Assembly: GCF_007570825.1 (NCBI RefSeq)
Contig: NZ_SUNB01000003.1
Coordinates: 186,001-250,000, forward strand
Reading direction: 5' to 3'
DNA length: 64,000 nucleotides
Source of the DNA: Pleionea sediminis
GTDB taxonomy: Bacteria > Pseudomonadota > Gammaproteobacteria > Enterobacterales > Kangiellaceae
Each line of letters starts with the position of its first letter. Within the stretch, counting starts at the first letter, position 1. Shown here in pieces: positions 16,807 through 25,368 of the stretch. Both the position numbers and the translations under genes were made by a program. Below the pieces are notes generated by a model. It did not search any database. It saw only the letters and a program-made list of their open reading frames with translations, and was not told the origin of the DNA.

Positions 16807-17139
16807 TTAACTTATATGATAAGTGTCGAGTGCTCTGACTATTTTTTTATTCTCACTAAATTCTTTTAATGCGGTAATAACATTATCATCCAAAAGATGA
16901 CGGTCAAGCTGAACAAGCCACTCTACTGCTCGATGTTGGCTAGACGCCCCTCCCCTAGTAAGACCAACCCTCGCTATTGAGTATAATAAGTCATCATTTA
17001 TAATAACTGGGGCTGATTGACTATTTTTATTGAGTTGTTCTCTGACAAAATCTAAGTCATATTCTAGTAAAAGTGTCCAACCAAAACTTGGACTTTCAAT
17101 AGAGGATAAAATATATTCTCCTTGAATCTCTTCTACCAA
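16807..17139 (-). CDS. Possible degraded or unusually started gene in the immunity-like run
   Basis: 110 residues from a TTG with no convincing ribosome-binding site. The same frame stays open for about 25 more codons upstream to a TAG near 17211, and the extra residues (WNIHLISS...FGFIHSSQ) look protein-like. There is no ATG or GTG there. Either the real start is the TTG or the original start has been lost. The C-terminal half (HRAVEWLVQLDRHLLDD) is helical. Not recognised. It lies between the SUKH gene and the next immunity-like gene. Confidence 0.4.
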   Translation of the reverse strand: MVEEIQGEYILSSIESPSFGWTLLLEYDLDFVREQLNKNSQSAPVIINDDLLYSIARVGLTRGGASSQHRAVEWLVQLDRHLLDDNVITALKEFSENKKIVRALDTYHIS

Positions 17140-17252
17140 TTGAGAAGAATGTATAAAACCAAAGCTCTTAAAATTATCTTTTGAAGAGATTAAATGAATA
17201 TTCCATCTAGCAACCTATATTATTGACCCGATACCACCTGAATTAACTAAAA

Positions 17253-17786
17253 CTAGACTTCCCATGGATATGCGATATTTTGCGACTTTTCTACATCTGG
17301 ATCTCTAGCTAAAACACCGTCTTTGTCAAATGGCCAACCTTCCTGATTTCTTTCTTCATTAATTAACCCCTGAAGAAAAGCCCATATATTAGAACTCACA
17401 ATAAAACTTGGCTTGGACGTACTTTCCATAGTATCTATAAAAACTACACAATTTAATATATTAAACTCATTATTGGTAACGACTGCATAATAATTTCCAC
17501 AACCATCTGTTGCAATAGGAATCCATCCCTTTTCTTTCCACTCAGGATATAACTTATATACTTCTATAATGTCTAAAAAGTCCTGAGGAGTATTAATTCC
17601 AAAGATTCCTCCAGGAGGAATTGATGTTCCATTAACTGAATGTAAAAGTAGCTTTAAGTCATCCGGTATCGCTACACCTATATCGTTTTGTGCTTTAAAA
17701 AATTCTGTATTCGTTAAGCCATCATTAACTCCTACAGAATTCTCGCTTGCAAAACTTTTTATCATTTTAACTATTATATTTGACAT
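17253..17786 (-). CDS. SUKH (SMI1/KNR4) family immunity protein
   Basis: 177 residues with the SUKH core: a P-x-D-x-K helix after the first strand, then the GWIPIATDGCGNYYAV motif that marks the fold, and a final W-A-F-L helix. SUKH proteins neutralise nuclease toxins of the polymorphic type. It begins 11 bp after the stop codon of the Rhs gene on the same strand, so it is the likely cognate immunity protein for the HNH-like nuclease tip. Family call is good; pairing is inferred from adjacency. Confidence 0.82.
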   Translation of the reverse strand: MSNIIVKMIKSFASENSVGVNDGLTNTEFFKAQNDIGVAIPDDLKLLLHSVNGTSIPPGGIFGINTPQDFLDIIEVYKLYPEWKEKGWIPIATDGCGNYYAVVTNNEFNILNCVVFIDTMESTSKPSFIVSSNIWAFLQGLINEERNQEGWPFDKDGVLARDPDVEKSQNIAYPWEV

Positions 17787-17796
17787 GCTTTACTCT

Positions 17797-20700
17797 TCAT
17801 TTCATATATTTAAAAGTAGAACCATATTTTTTATCTATTTCAACCGCCTGTTTTATTATTTGTACTCTAGTTGGAGACTTTCCATTTAGTCCTTTTTCCC
17901 AAGTTCTCCAAGCATTAGTTATTTGGGAATGTGATCTCTGGTTAACACCAACTAGATTGGCTAACCTATTTGGATGAGCTTTCGGGAATTTATGAGACCA
18001 CTGTAAGGGTACCCTATGATGTATCTGTAAACCATGAGAAGAAGCCTTAGAGCCTGTATTTTTTTCCCAAAGATTTCTAGCTTGTGCTCTAAGTTTCGCT
18101 TTTTGCTTAGAATTTAGCGGGTTTGCTGTTTTCTTGTCATTAGAATTTCTAAAATTGAATATATCCTCTTCTGGATCTTCAGGCGGTTGTGACATTGGAG
18201 TCGATACGCCTATATCACCGATAGGAGGAACTAAGCCCCCTCCAAGTATTCTACCTCCAGAAACCTCAACCCATGCATCGGTTAAAGGTTTTAACGAAAT
18301 ATATATACCACCAATTGCGATGCCGACCACACCTCCTTCAGCAACTACAGCCCCCGTTTCACCTAACAATGGTAAAACTCTAGAGGTTAATACCACGCCC
18401 CCGCCGAGTGTCGATAAATCTAAACTTCCAGCAGATGTTTCATCTTCATCGTCATCCTTTGAATCCTTTGCAGTTTCCTTTTTGCGATTCGATTCATTCT
18501 TCCCATTGGGGCTTTTCGAATTCGAGTCGTTGCCGTTACCACCCAGTGGTATAGACAAAGGTTTGTTATAGTTCTCGTCATTCCATTGTTCTTGAGAACA
18601 AACAATAAAGGTTTGACATACCGTTAAATACCCACTCGGATCGGTTCCCGCCAAGGGGTTATTCATGATGTATGAGTACGGATTCAAGCTTTGCGAGTTA
18701 TCGGGGCTTTGAATAAAGGGGTCAACGTTTAAAAAGCGACCGGTGTTGTAATCATACACTCGTCCATTCATATGGATCAGCTGGCTGCCATTGAGATGTT
18801 CGTGATCGGTGTAACCTCGAGTGGTGTAGGACGAATTTAACGTCTGTTGCAATTGCGATTGCAGACTCGCCGTACGCGGCCGGCCAAACACATCGAAGCT
18901 GTGCCCTTCAACAACGCGACCTGAGTTATTGACCACGGCAATCATCGAGCCCAAGCGGTCACGATGGAAGAAGCCAATCTTATTGGAGGTTCCACTGGAG
19001 GTGACCTCTTCCGTCAAGACGGCGGTATCACCAAGGTAGGTTTTGTGCTGAACTTTGGTGGTGCTGCCGCTGCGCGTAGTGATTTTCTCGTACAGCTTAC
19101 CGACGTAAATAGTCGTAACAATTTCACCGTTTTTATTCGCCACTTGCTTGTACCGCATTTGCCCGGCGTCGTAGAAAAACTGGCTGTTATTGTTGCCGGT
19201 ATTTTGCGCATCCAACTTAGGATTAATGCGACCATTAAAGGTTTGAATTTGCGTCGGCTTGTTGAACGCATTGTAGGTAATGGTACGCAGGCCATCGGTT
19301 TCTAAATTACCGGCTTTGTCGTAGCGATACTGCCGTGTGGTACCGTTACTGAGTTTTATCGAACGTACGGCATTCGGCCCCGCCCAGTTGTTGCTGTTGG
19401 AACGCTCAACGTTAACGCCGTTGTAGGTGTAGGCGCTGGTTGAGTTGGCACTAAAATCGGATTTCCGTTTTAAATTACCCGAGGCATCGTAATCGTAAGT
19501 GACTGGCGTATTCTGAACACCGTTAATAAACAAGGTGCTCGACTTAATGCGATCCAGATCGTCAAAGGTGTAAATTTCGCGCGAGACATCACTCATACTT
19601 AAGTACGGATTGGTCATTTCCATCGCGGTTAAGTTGCTGTAGCGATCGTACTCGTACGTCACCTGCTGTGAATCGATGGAGCCTCGAACTAACGTGGTCG
19701 ATGCCATTTGTCCATTTTCAGCAAAGAAGGTGCGATCGATTCCGGCATGACCATTGGCAATATTCGCTGCAATCCAATTGCCGCTCGAATCCATCTCTAA
19801 CAACTGGCTGTACTCATAACCCGAAACCGGATTTTTGGTTGTCTCAAGATAGCCGCGTTCGTTGTAATTGTACTCAACGGTTAAACCATTGGGATACTTC
19901 ATTCCTTTTAAACGACCGTAATTGGCATCGTAATGTTGCGTGACGCGATAATTCGTACCATCAATGGTTGTATCGGTCGTCACCACACGACAACGCGCAT
20001 CGTAGCCGTAAGTTTTACTAAAATTTTCGCCGCTGCGTTTTACCGATTCGCTCTCGAGAAGCCCTTGACACACTTTGCCATTCGAAGCGACGGCAGTATC
20101 AAACTCAAATTGAGAATCGAGCACATCGTTAACGTACACATGAGTTTTACGACCGAGCTTATCGTAGGTGTAACGCAATGTTTGATCGTTGGCATCGGTC
20201 TCAGAATACACCTCACCGAATCCGGTGTAGTTGAAAGTTTTTAATCCCATATTGGGATCGTTGGTCCATAACTTTTGCCCGAGCGAATTGTATTTGGCAG
20301 TAATTAACGCACCGTTCGCATCTTTTAAAACAATGGGATTACCGGCGGCGTCATACACATAAAAGGTTTCGCCTTCCTCGGCGTCTTCCGTTTTAATCAA
20401 TTGCCCATTGCCCGCATGGGTGCGGAACACCACACGGTCACCATCGTTCACATTAATGCGCGTGGTAAAACGATCGCCCGAACCGTATTGGTATTTTACA
20501 TCGAAGGTTCGGTTGTAAGGCTGATCAATAATTTTGTGAGTTAATCGCCCTTTCACATCAAAGGACTCGTAATGCACACCGCGTGTTTCGAAAGCGTTGT
20601 CGGAAGCAATTGACTCAAACCGTTTGCGGCCTTGCGCATCGTACTCTACCGATGAATAAATGAGTGACCCATCGAAGTTTTCGGTGCTCGACACAATCAC

Positions 20701-23700
20701 ACGGTTCATCGCATCGCGATACTCAGTGACCGTGGGACTGCCCGCAGAAGTCTTCACCACTTTATAAACAATGTTGCTGTTGGATACATCACAGCCATCA
20801 CACCAGTAATACCGAATGTATTGATGTGGCGTGCCGGCCGACTCAATACGTTTAACACGACCAAAGGCATCGTAAAATTGTTTCACTTGATTGCCGTTTA
20901 CATCGGTTGTAACGGTGGGTTTACCTAAGTAAGCATCAATGACCGATGTTGACTCGGTAAAATAATCGTTTTCGGTTGACTCAGCAAAGTAAGCATCGCT
21001 GGTGTAATCGATGGTTTTTGTTCGGCTTTGTCCACCGGCTGTCGTCGTTACCGTTTTGGTTTGACCGTAAGTGGTGTAGGTCGTATCCGTCGTTACGGTT
21101 TTACCTTCACCCGACACGGTACGAACTTTACTGGGACTTCTGAATAACTCACGATACTCATCAATAAACATCGACACGGTCTTAGTTGAATCGAGCGATG
21201 CATCGTAATCACTCAAATTATTCGAGAGTGTTTTTGACGTCGTCACGGTGGACGTTAATTTGTTTAACCACCAGGCATCGACATCCGGCTCAAAGGTACT
21301 CGTTATCGTTTTTTGAACCTCCGAAAATCCATTGTCCACCTTAGAGACTTGCTTGGTTAAATTACCATAGGTATCAAAGTCACTTGGGTTAACTAACAAC
21401 TCGGTTCGGTTAATCTCTTGGCCCCATTGGGCCAAACTAAATGAACGATTCAGCTCTCGTTTAGCAAATACCGAATAGGTCGAGTTATCAATAAAGCCAT
21501 TGCCTGCACGGCGTGAGGTGATGGATTCATTAGCAAGCGGTAATGAAGGACCAAACCAACCGTACTCAATGTCTTTGCTCGACAATAGTTGGCCGGTGTA
21601 ATACTGATAGGTTCGAACGGATTTGACTTTACCCGTTAGCGGAAAGCTTTGTTCAAAATCGGTGATGACTTTGGTGTTTAAATAAGGCGCTTTAGTAATG
21701 ATGGTTTCAAAGCCTAAATAACCGCGGCCCAAATAATTTTGTCGTCCGTTTTGATATTGGTACTCGGTGGTATTCATGGCACCGGTACCCGAGTCTTGAT
21801 GAAACGCTTTCACCACGACCGATGAGTTTCTCACCAAAGGCTCTGGATACTGTGGTTCTTCAGTAACGATGTACATGCCTGGATCACTGAGTTTGGCGTA
21901 ATCGAATTGCGCAACACTGCCAAATGCATTGGTGGCCTTGTACAGTTTTTCAAAACCGTTCGGTACTTGTCGTTGATGAACGGTTAACTGCCCCGATACC
22001 GGCCACATATCATCGTCGTAGGGTTCTTGATATTCGTAAATATCCAAGTTGCCGTCGAGATCGTAATCTTCAAAGGTTAATAAACGCGAAGAACGAATGC
22101 CCGAATTTTCAACCACGAGTGCATTTTGTGAAGCGTCGTAACGAATGCGATTCCAGGTGTAAACATGAAGGTTATCTTCGATAGAAATGCCACACAAAGG
22201 ACTGGGAATACTTCCCGTGTCGCAAGGATCAATCGCTCCTGAGGTATAAGTGTAAACGGGCGTTCGACTGCTGACGACGTACAATTCATCTTTACCGTTT
22301 AAATTTAAGTCCGCCACTTTTTGATGCGGTGGTACTTCATGTTTTGTGGACGCCAAATACGGAAATTGCGACGACGTGAGCGATAAGCCACTCGAGACAA
22401 ATAAGCTACCCAGCTTTCCGGTGTTCCAATACAATTGCCGGTTACAAATATAATCTTTTAAACCATCACCGTTGATATCTAACAACGCCGAGGTCCATTT
22501 ATTACAGCTCAAAGGAATATTAACCGACTGCAAGTTTGAGTAGTCGGATGAAAACTGAAATAGCTGAGTGATAGAACTTGTGCTCCAGCGGTAAAAGGCC
22601 AATTCGGCATAACCATCGCCATTAAAGTCTTCGGCTTGAAACGAACCTTGACTCCACAATGCTTGTTCAAAATAAAAGGTTTTACTTGGCGTGCTTATAA
22701 AAGAGCCGCCTTGATTCATAAAAATACCAATGCGGAATTCATCGGGTGCATTGGTGCGATAACGAACGCCAATAGGCACTAACAAATCGTCGAGACCATC
22801 GGCATTCACATCGGTGTGCAATATTCGAGCGCCCCACAACACTTCAACAGGAGTACTTGACACATCAATCGAGTTATTCGCACGATTAAAGTTTGCCAGC
22901 TGTAATACATCGACACGACGTCCTTCGTTATTTTCACGATCAGGATCGGTATCTAATACCAAAAACGTCGGCACGCCATTGCCATTAATATTGGCGAGTC
23001 CTAATATTTTTTTGTTGTTGTCGGAGCTACTGGTTTTTAACGAATATTGAAGCTCTTCAGTGACGCCATCATTCGACCAATCAATATACACTCGCGACTG
23101 GTAACTGGTTTCATACCGAATGCGATCGTCGCTACCATCACTGTTAACATCCATATACACGGGCTTATTCCAACCGATGATTTTTTTCATCGCAATACCG
23201 CCTGCGGTATTTTTATCAAGACTCACATCCAATTCAGCTATCGCGGTGTCTTCCGAATACCAATCGAACGTGGTCGGCTCTAAACAGGTTTCATCGCGAT
23301 TGTTTGTTGCACACACTTCGACCGACTTTAATAATGATGCGCCCGACGTCGCCGCAGTTGTATAAGTTAAATTATATTGCTGTGCCAGTTCATTACCGAT
23401 ATAAGTTTCTATCGACGCAACTCGTTGGGTACGCGAAAAGAGACTGCCCGCAAAATACCCTTGAACCGTTTCGGCATCGGTTTCCCAATTAATGGTTACG
23501 CGACGATTACCAAGCGAACTATTAAAACCGGTGTAATAAATATGCTTTAAATAAAATTCGCCATTGGACAGGTTGGCGGTATAACGGTAATCCACCCGAT
23601 TACTGGCCAAATCTTGGTGCGTTTCTAACGCCCAACCCAGTGGTTTGCTGTTGCCTTTATAGATTTTACTGTTATTACTTTTACCAAAGGTGCGCGTTGA

Positions 23701-24858
23701 ACCGTTGGCCATGGTTTCAATAAAATAACGCGAGCCGCCCGAACCAATTTGTCGAATGAGTGAAAAAGATTCTTTTTCGGTACGATATTCAGCACCCGCT
23801 GCGCCATAAGACATTCCATTCACAACCACCAAACGCTCACCGCCCAAACAAAGCTTGTCGTTACTCGCGTATTGAATGCCCAAACGTTTGCCATCTTGTA
23901 CGTAAGTTTGCTGGCAACGCTCAATACTTGCCCAAGCCGATAACGACCAACCCAAACCGGCATCGCGCGCACCACTTTTACTGGAGTAATCTAACGAGAC
24001 GCTCGGTTGTAAACCGTTACGTCCTGGCGGTAAATCAATCGGAATTGAATAGGTTGCCGCACCACCTTGTGCCGATGCACCGCCTTTTAATGCGCCGACA
24101 TTATCCGACTCGGTCGGTGCCGTATTGGTTAATGGTTGATTACTCAATGTGGTCGATGAGCTTTTTGAATCAAACCCTGTCGTGCTGCCCGCCTCACTCA
24201 CCGGACGCGACACAATCACCGATTTCACCGAACTGAAGGAACTGCAATCGGCCGGACTTAACGAGCGACACGCGCGTGCTCGATAGGAATAGGTTCCGTT
24301 GGTTTTTCCAGACAAGGATTTTGAACGTGAACTCGACGTTTGAACCGTACTCCACGAGCCACTGTTTACTCGTTCTTGCAATTGATATTGAGACGCGCCA
24401 GAAATTGCATTCCAACTCACGCTGTAATTGCCGTTGGTACTTTTTGAGGTGGAAAGTGAAACCGTCGGTGGCAGTAACGCCCCCTGCACTTCAATAAAAT
24501 AATCACTGTTGCGATAAGTGGAACAACCACCCAGTCCGCACACGCGCACTCGATAATCGTAAGTACCCGGTGCTTTTCCGGAAACGGAAAAACTTTTATT
24601 CAATCCCCGATAAATCTGAACGTAAGACGACCCGCTGGAAACATTGCGCTCTTCCAACTCGAAATTACCGTAATCCGCACTCGACCAACTGATGGTGTAA
24701 TTGCCATCTTTATCTTTGTGGTCAGAAAAAGTAAGGCTACTCGGTGCTGGAGGTTTTGGAATGACAATCGGCTTTGTTGGAACTAAAAAAGCCTGAGTGG
24801 CAAATGAAACGATCGAAAGAAAAAAGAAAAGTACAACGCGCAATGACAGGTTTTGCAT
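17797..24858 (-). CDS. Secreted FnIII-SpvB-Rhs polymorphic toxin with C-terminal HNH-like nuclease
   Basis: 2353 residues. A Sec signal peptide (1-23) leads into two fibronectin-III-like domains (about 38-124 and 130-216), the second preceding a Ser/Thr linker. From about 255 there is an SpvB-type N-domain (GGASAQGGAATYSIPIDLPP, GLGWSLS), then FG-GAP/VCBS-like repeats (DVNADGLDDL, DINGDGLKDY) to about 900. A long array of YD/Rhs repeats ends in the Rhs core closing motif, with DPSGY at about 2073. After this comes a 275-residue tip: a Gly-rich hydrophobic linker, then an HNH/treble-clef-like nuclease with His2280-His2281, Asn2297 and His2310. Base use becomes clearly more AT-rich after the core, as is usual for exchanged tips. 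SUKH immunity follows at once. Confidence 0.9.
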   Translation of the reverse strand: MQNLSLRVVLFFFLSIVSFATQAFLVPTKPIVIPKPPAPSSLTFSDHKDKDGNYTISWSSADYGNFELEERNVSSGSSYVQIYRGLNKSFSVSGKAPGTYDYRVRVCGLGGCSTYRNSDYFIEVQGALLPPTVSLSTSKSTNGNYSVSWNAISGASQYQLQERVNSGSWSTVQTSSSRSKSLSGKTNGTYSYRARACRSLSPADCSSFSSVKSVIVSRPVSEAGSTTGFDSKSSSTTLSNQPLTNTAPTESDNVGALKGGASAQGGAATYSIPIDLPPGRNGLQPSVSLDYSSKSGARDAGLGWSLSAWASIERCQQTYVQDGKRLGIQYASNDKLCLGGERLVVVNGMSYGAAGAEYRTEKESFSLIRQIGSGGSRYFIETMANGSTRTFGKSNNSKIYKGNSKPLGWALETHQDLASNRVDYRYTANLSNGEFYLKHIYYTGFNSSLGNRRVTINWETDAETVQGYFAGSLFSRTQRVASIETYIGNELAQQYNLTYTTAATSGASLLKSVEVCATNNRDETCLEPTTFDWYSEDTAIAELDVSLDKNTAGGIAMKKIIGWNKPVYMDVNSDGSDDRIRYETSYQSRVYIDWSNDGVTEELQYSLKTSSSDNNKKILGLANINGNGVPTFLVLDTDPDRENNEGRRVDVLQLANFNRANNSIDVSSTPVEVLWGARILHTDVNADGLDDLLVPIGVRYRTNAPDEFRIGIFMNQGGSFISTPSKTFYFEQALWSQGSFQAEDFNGDGYAELAFYRWSTSSITQLFQFSSDYSNLQSVNIPLSCNKWTSALLDINGDGLKDYICNRQLYWNTGKLGSLFVSSGLSLTSSQFPYLASTKHEVPPHQKVADLNLNGKDELYVVSSRTPVYTYTSGAIDPCDTGSIPSPLCGISIEDNLHVYTWNRIRYDASQNALVVENSGIRSSRLLTFEDYDLDGNLDIYEYQEPYDDDMWPVSGQLTVHQRQVPNGFEKLYKATNAFGSVAQFDYAKLSDPGMYIVTEEPQYPEPLVRNSSVVVKAFHQDSGTGAMNTTEYQYQNGRQNYLGRGYLGFETIITKAPYLNTKVITDFEQSFPLTGKVKSVRTYQYYTGQLLSSKDIEYGWFGPSLPLANESITSRRAGNGFIDNSTYSVFAKRELNRSFSLAQWGQEINRTELLVNPSDFDTYGNLTKQVSKVDNGFSEVQKTITSTFEPDVDAWWLNKLTSTVTTSKTLSNNLSDYDASLDSTKTVSMFIDEYRELFRSPSKVRTVSGEGKTVTTDTTYTTYGQTKTVTTTAGGQSRTKTIDYTSDAYFAESTENDYFTESTSVIDAYLGKPTVTTDVNGNQVKQFYDAFGRVKRIESAGTPHQYIRYYWCDGCDVSNSNIVYKVVKTSAGSPTVTEYRDAMNRVIVSSTENFDGSLIYSSVEYDAQGRKRFESIASDNAFETRGVHYESFDVKGRLTHKIIDQPYNRTFDVKYQYGSGDRFTTRINVNDGDRVVFRTHAGNGQLIKTEDAEEGETFYVYDAAGNPIVLKDANGALITAKYNSLGQKLWTNDPNMGLKTFNYTGFGEVYSETDANDQTLRYTYDKLGRKTHVYVNDVLDSQFEFDTAVASNGKVCQGLLESESVKRSGENFSKTYGYDARCRVVTTDTTIDGTNYRVTQHYDANYGRLKGMKYPNGLTVEYNYNERGYLETTKNPVSGYEYSQLLEMDSSGNWIAANIANGHAGIDRTFFAENGQMASTTLVRGSIDSQQVTYEYDRYSNLTAMEMTNPYLSMSDVSREIYTFDDLDRIKSSTLFINGVQNTPVTYDYDASGNLKRKSDFSANSTSAYTYNGVNVERSNSNNWAGPNAVRSIKLSNGTTRQYRYDKAGNLETDGLRTITYNAFNKPTQIQTFNGRINPKLDAQNTGNNNSQFFYDAGQMRYKQVANKNGEIVTTIYVGKLYEKITTRSGSTTKVQHKTYLGDTAVLTEEVTSSGTSNKIGFFHRDRLGSMIAVVNNSGRVVEGHSFDVFGRPRTASLQSQLQQTLNSSYTTRGYTDHEHLNGSQLIHMNGRVYDYNTGRFLNVDPFIQSPDNSQSLNPYSYIMNNPLAGTDPSGYLTVCQTFIVCSQEQWNDENYNKPLSIPLGGNGNDSNSKSPNGKNESNRKKETAKDSKDDDEDETSAGSLDLSTLGGGVVLTSRVLPLLGETGAVVAEGGVVGIAIGGIYISLKPLTDAWVEVSGGRILGGGLVPPIGDIGVSTPMSQPPEDPEEDIFNFRNSNDKKTANPLNSKQKAKLRAQARNLWEKNTGSKASSHGLQIHHRVPLQWSHKFPKAHPNRLANLVGVNQRSHSQITNAWRTWEKGLNGKSPTRVQIIKQAVEIDKKYGSTFKYMK

Positions 24859-25368
24859 AACGTTCCTTAGTTAATTAATCCGTAAATATCCTGAGAAGTA
24901 TATCAAATTTGAATTAATTGCATCAATCGAATGGTTTTATTACCCATCAGATATTCACAAAAACGGTTGCCATTAAAACACATTGAGCAATATTTGATCT
25001 GTTGATTTAAAATGATCCAATTGAGTTGCTTTTTAGAAACCTGATGATTGTGAAATAACCTGATGATTAGGAAAGTGATGACTTTGAAATAAGGTATTGG
25101 CTTGGAAATATCGTTTGAATTTTGAAGAAACCTATTAACTTTAAAATAACTTTTTAACCTTGAAATATGGCAAGCAGTATCAAAAACTCTCAGAAAACAA
25201 AAAACAGATTAACTAAAAAAATTATGAACTAAAAACTTTGAACTGCATTCCATTTAATCGTGCTGACCGTGTAAATGCGGTAATAAGTCCATGCCTAGAA
25301 GCTTACATTAGATCACCTTATTTGGTACTCTCAAATTACGATTATCTTTTTTAAACATACACTCAACG
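24859..25368. other. Intergenic region with degenerate CTGATGATT / TTGAAATAA-like repeats
   Basis: A 510-bp AT-rich gap between divergent genes, so it must hold both promoters. At 25041-25165 the words CCTGATGATT and TTGAAAT recur in imperfect order, giving cryptic simple sequence. I see no gene, no strong hairpin and no clear -10/-35 pair that I would defend. Confidence 0.4.

Noticed and set aside
13744-17786. Integron cassette array in the immunity-like region
   Set aside because: I see no repeated attC-like hairpins between the genes, no integrase and no attI. The single hairpin at 16542-16560 is not repeated.
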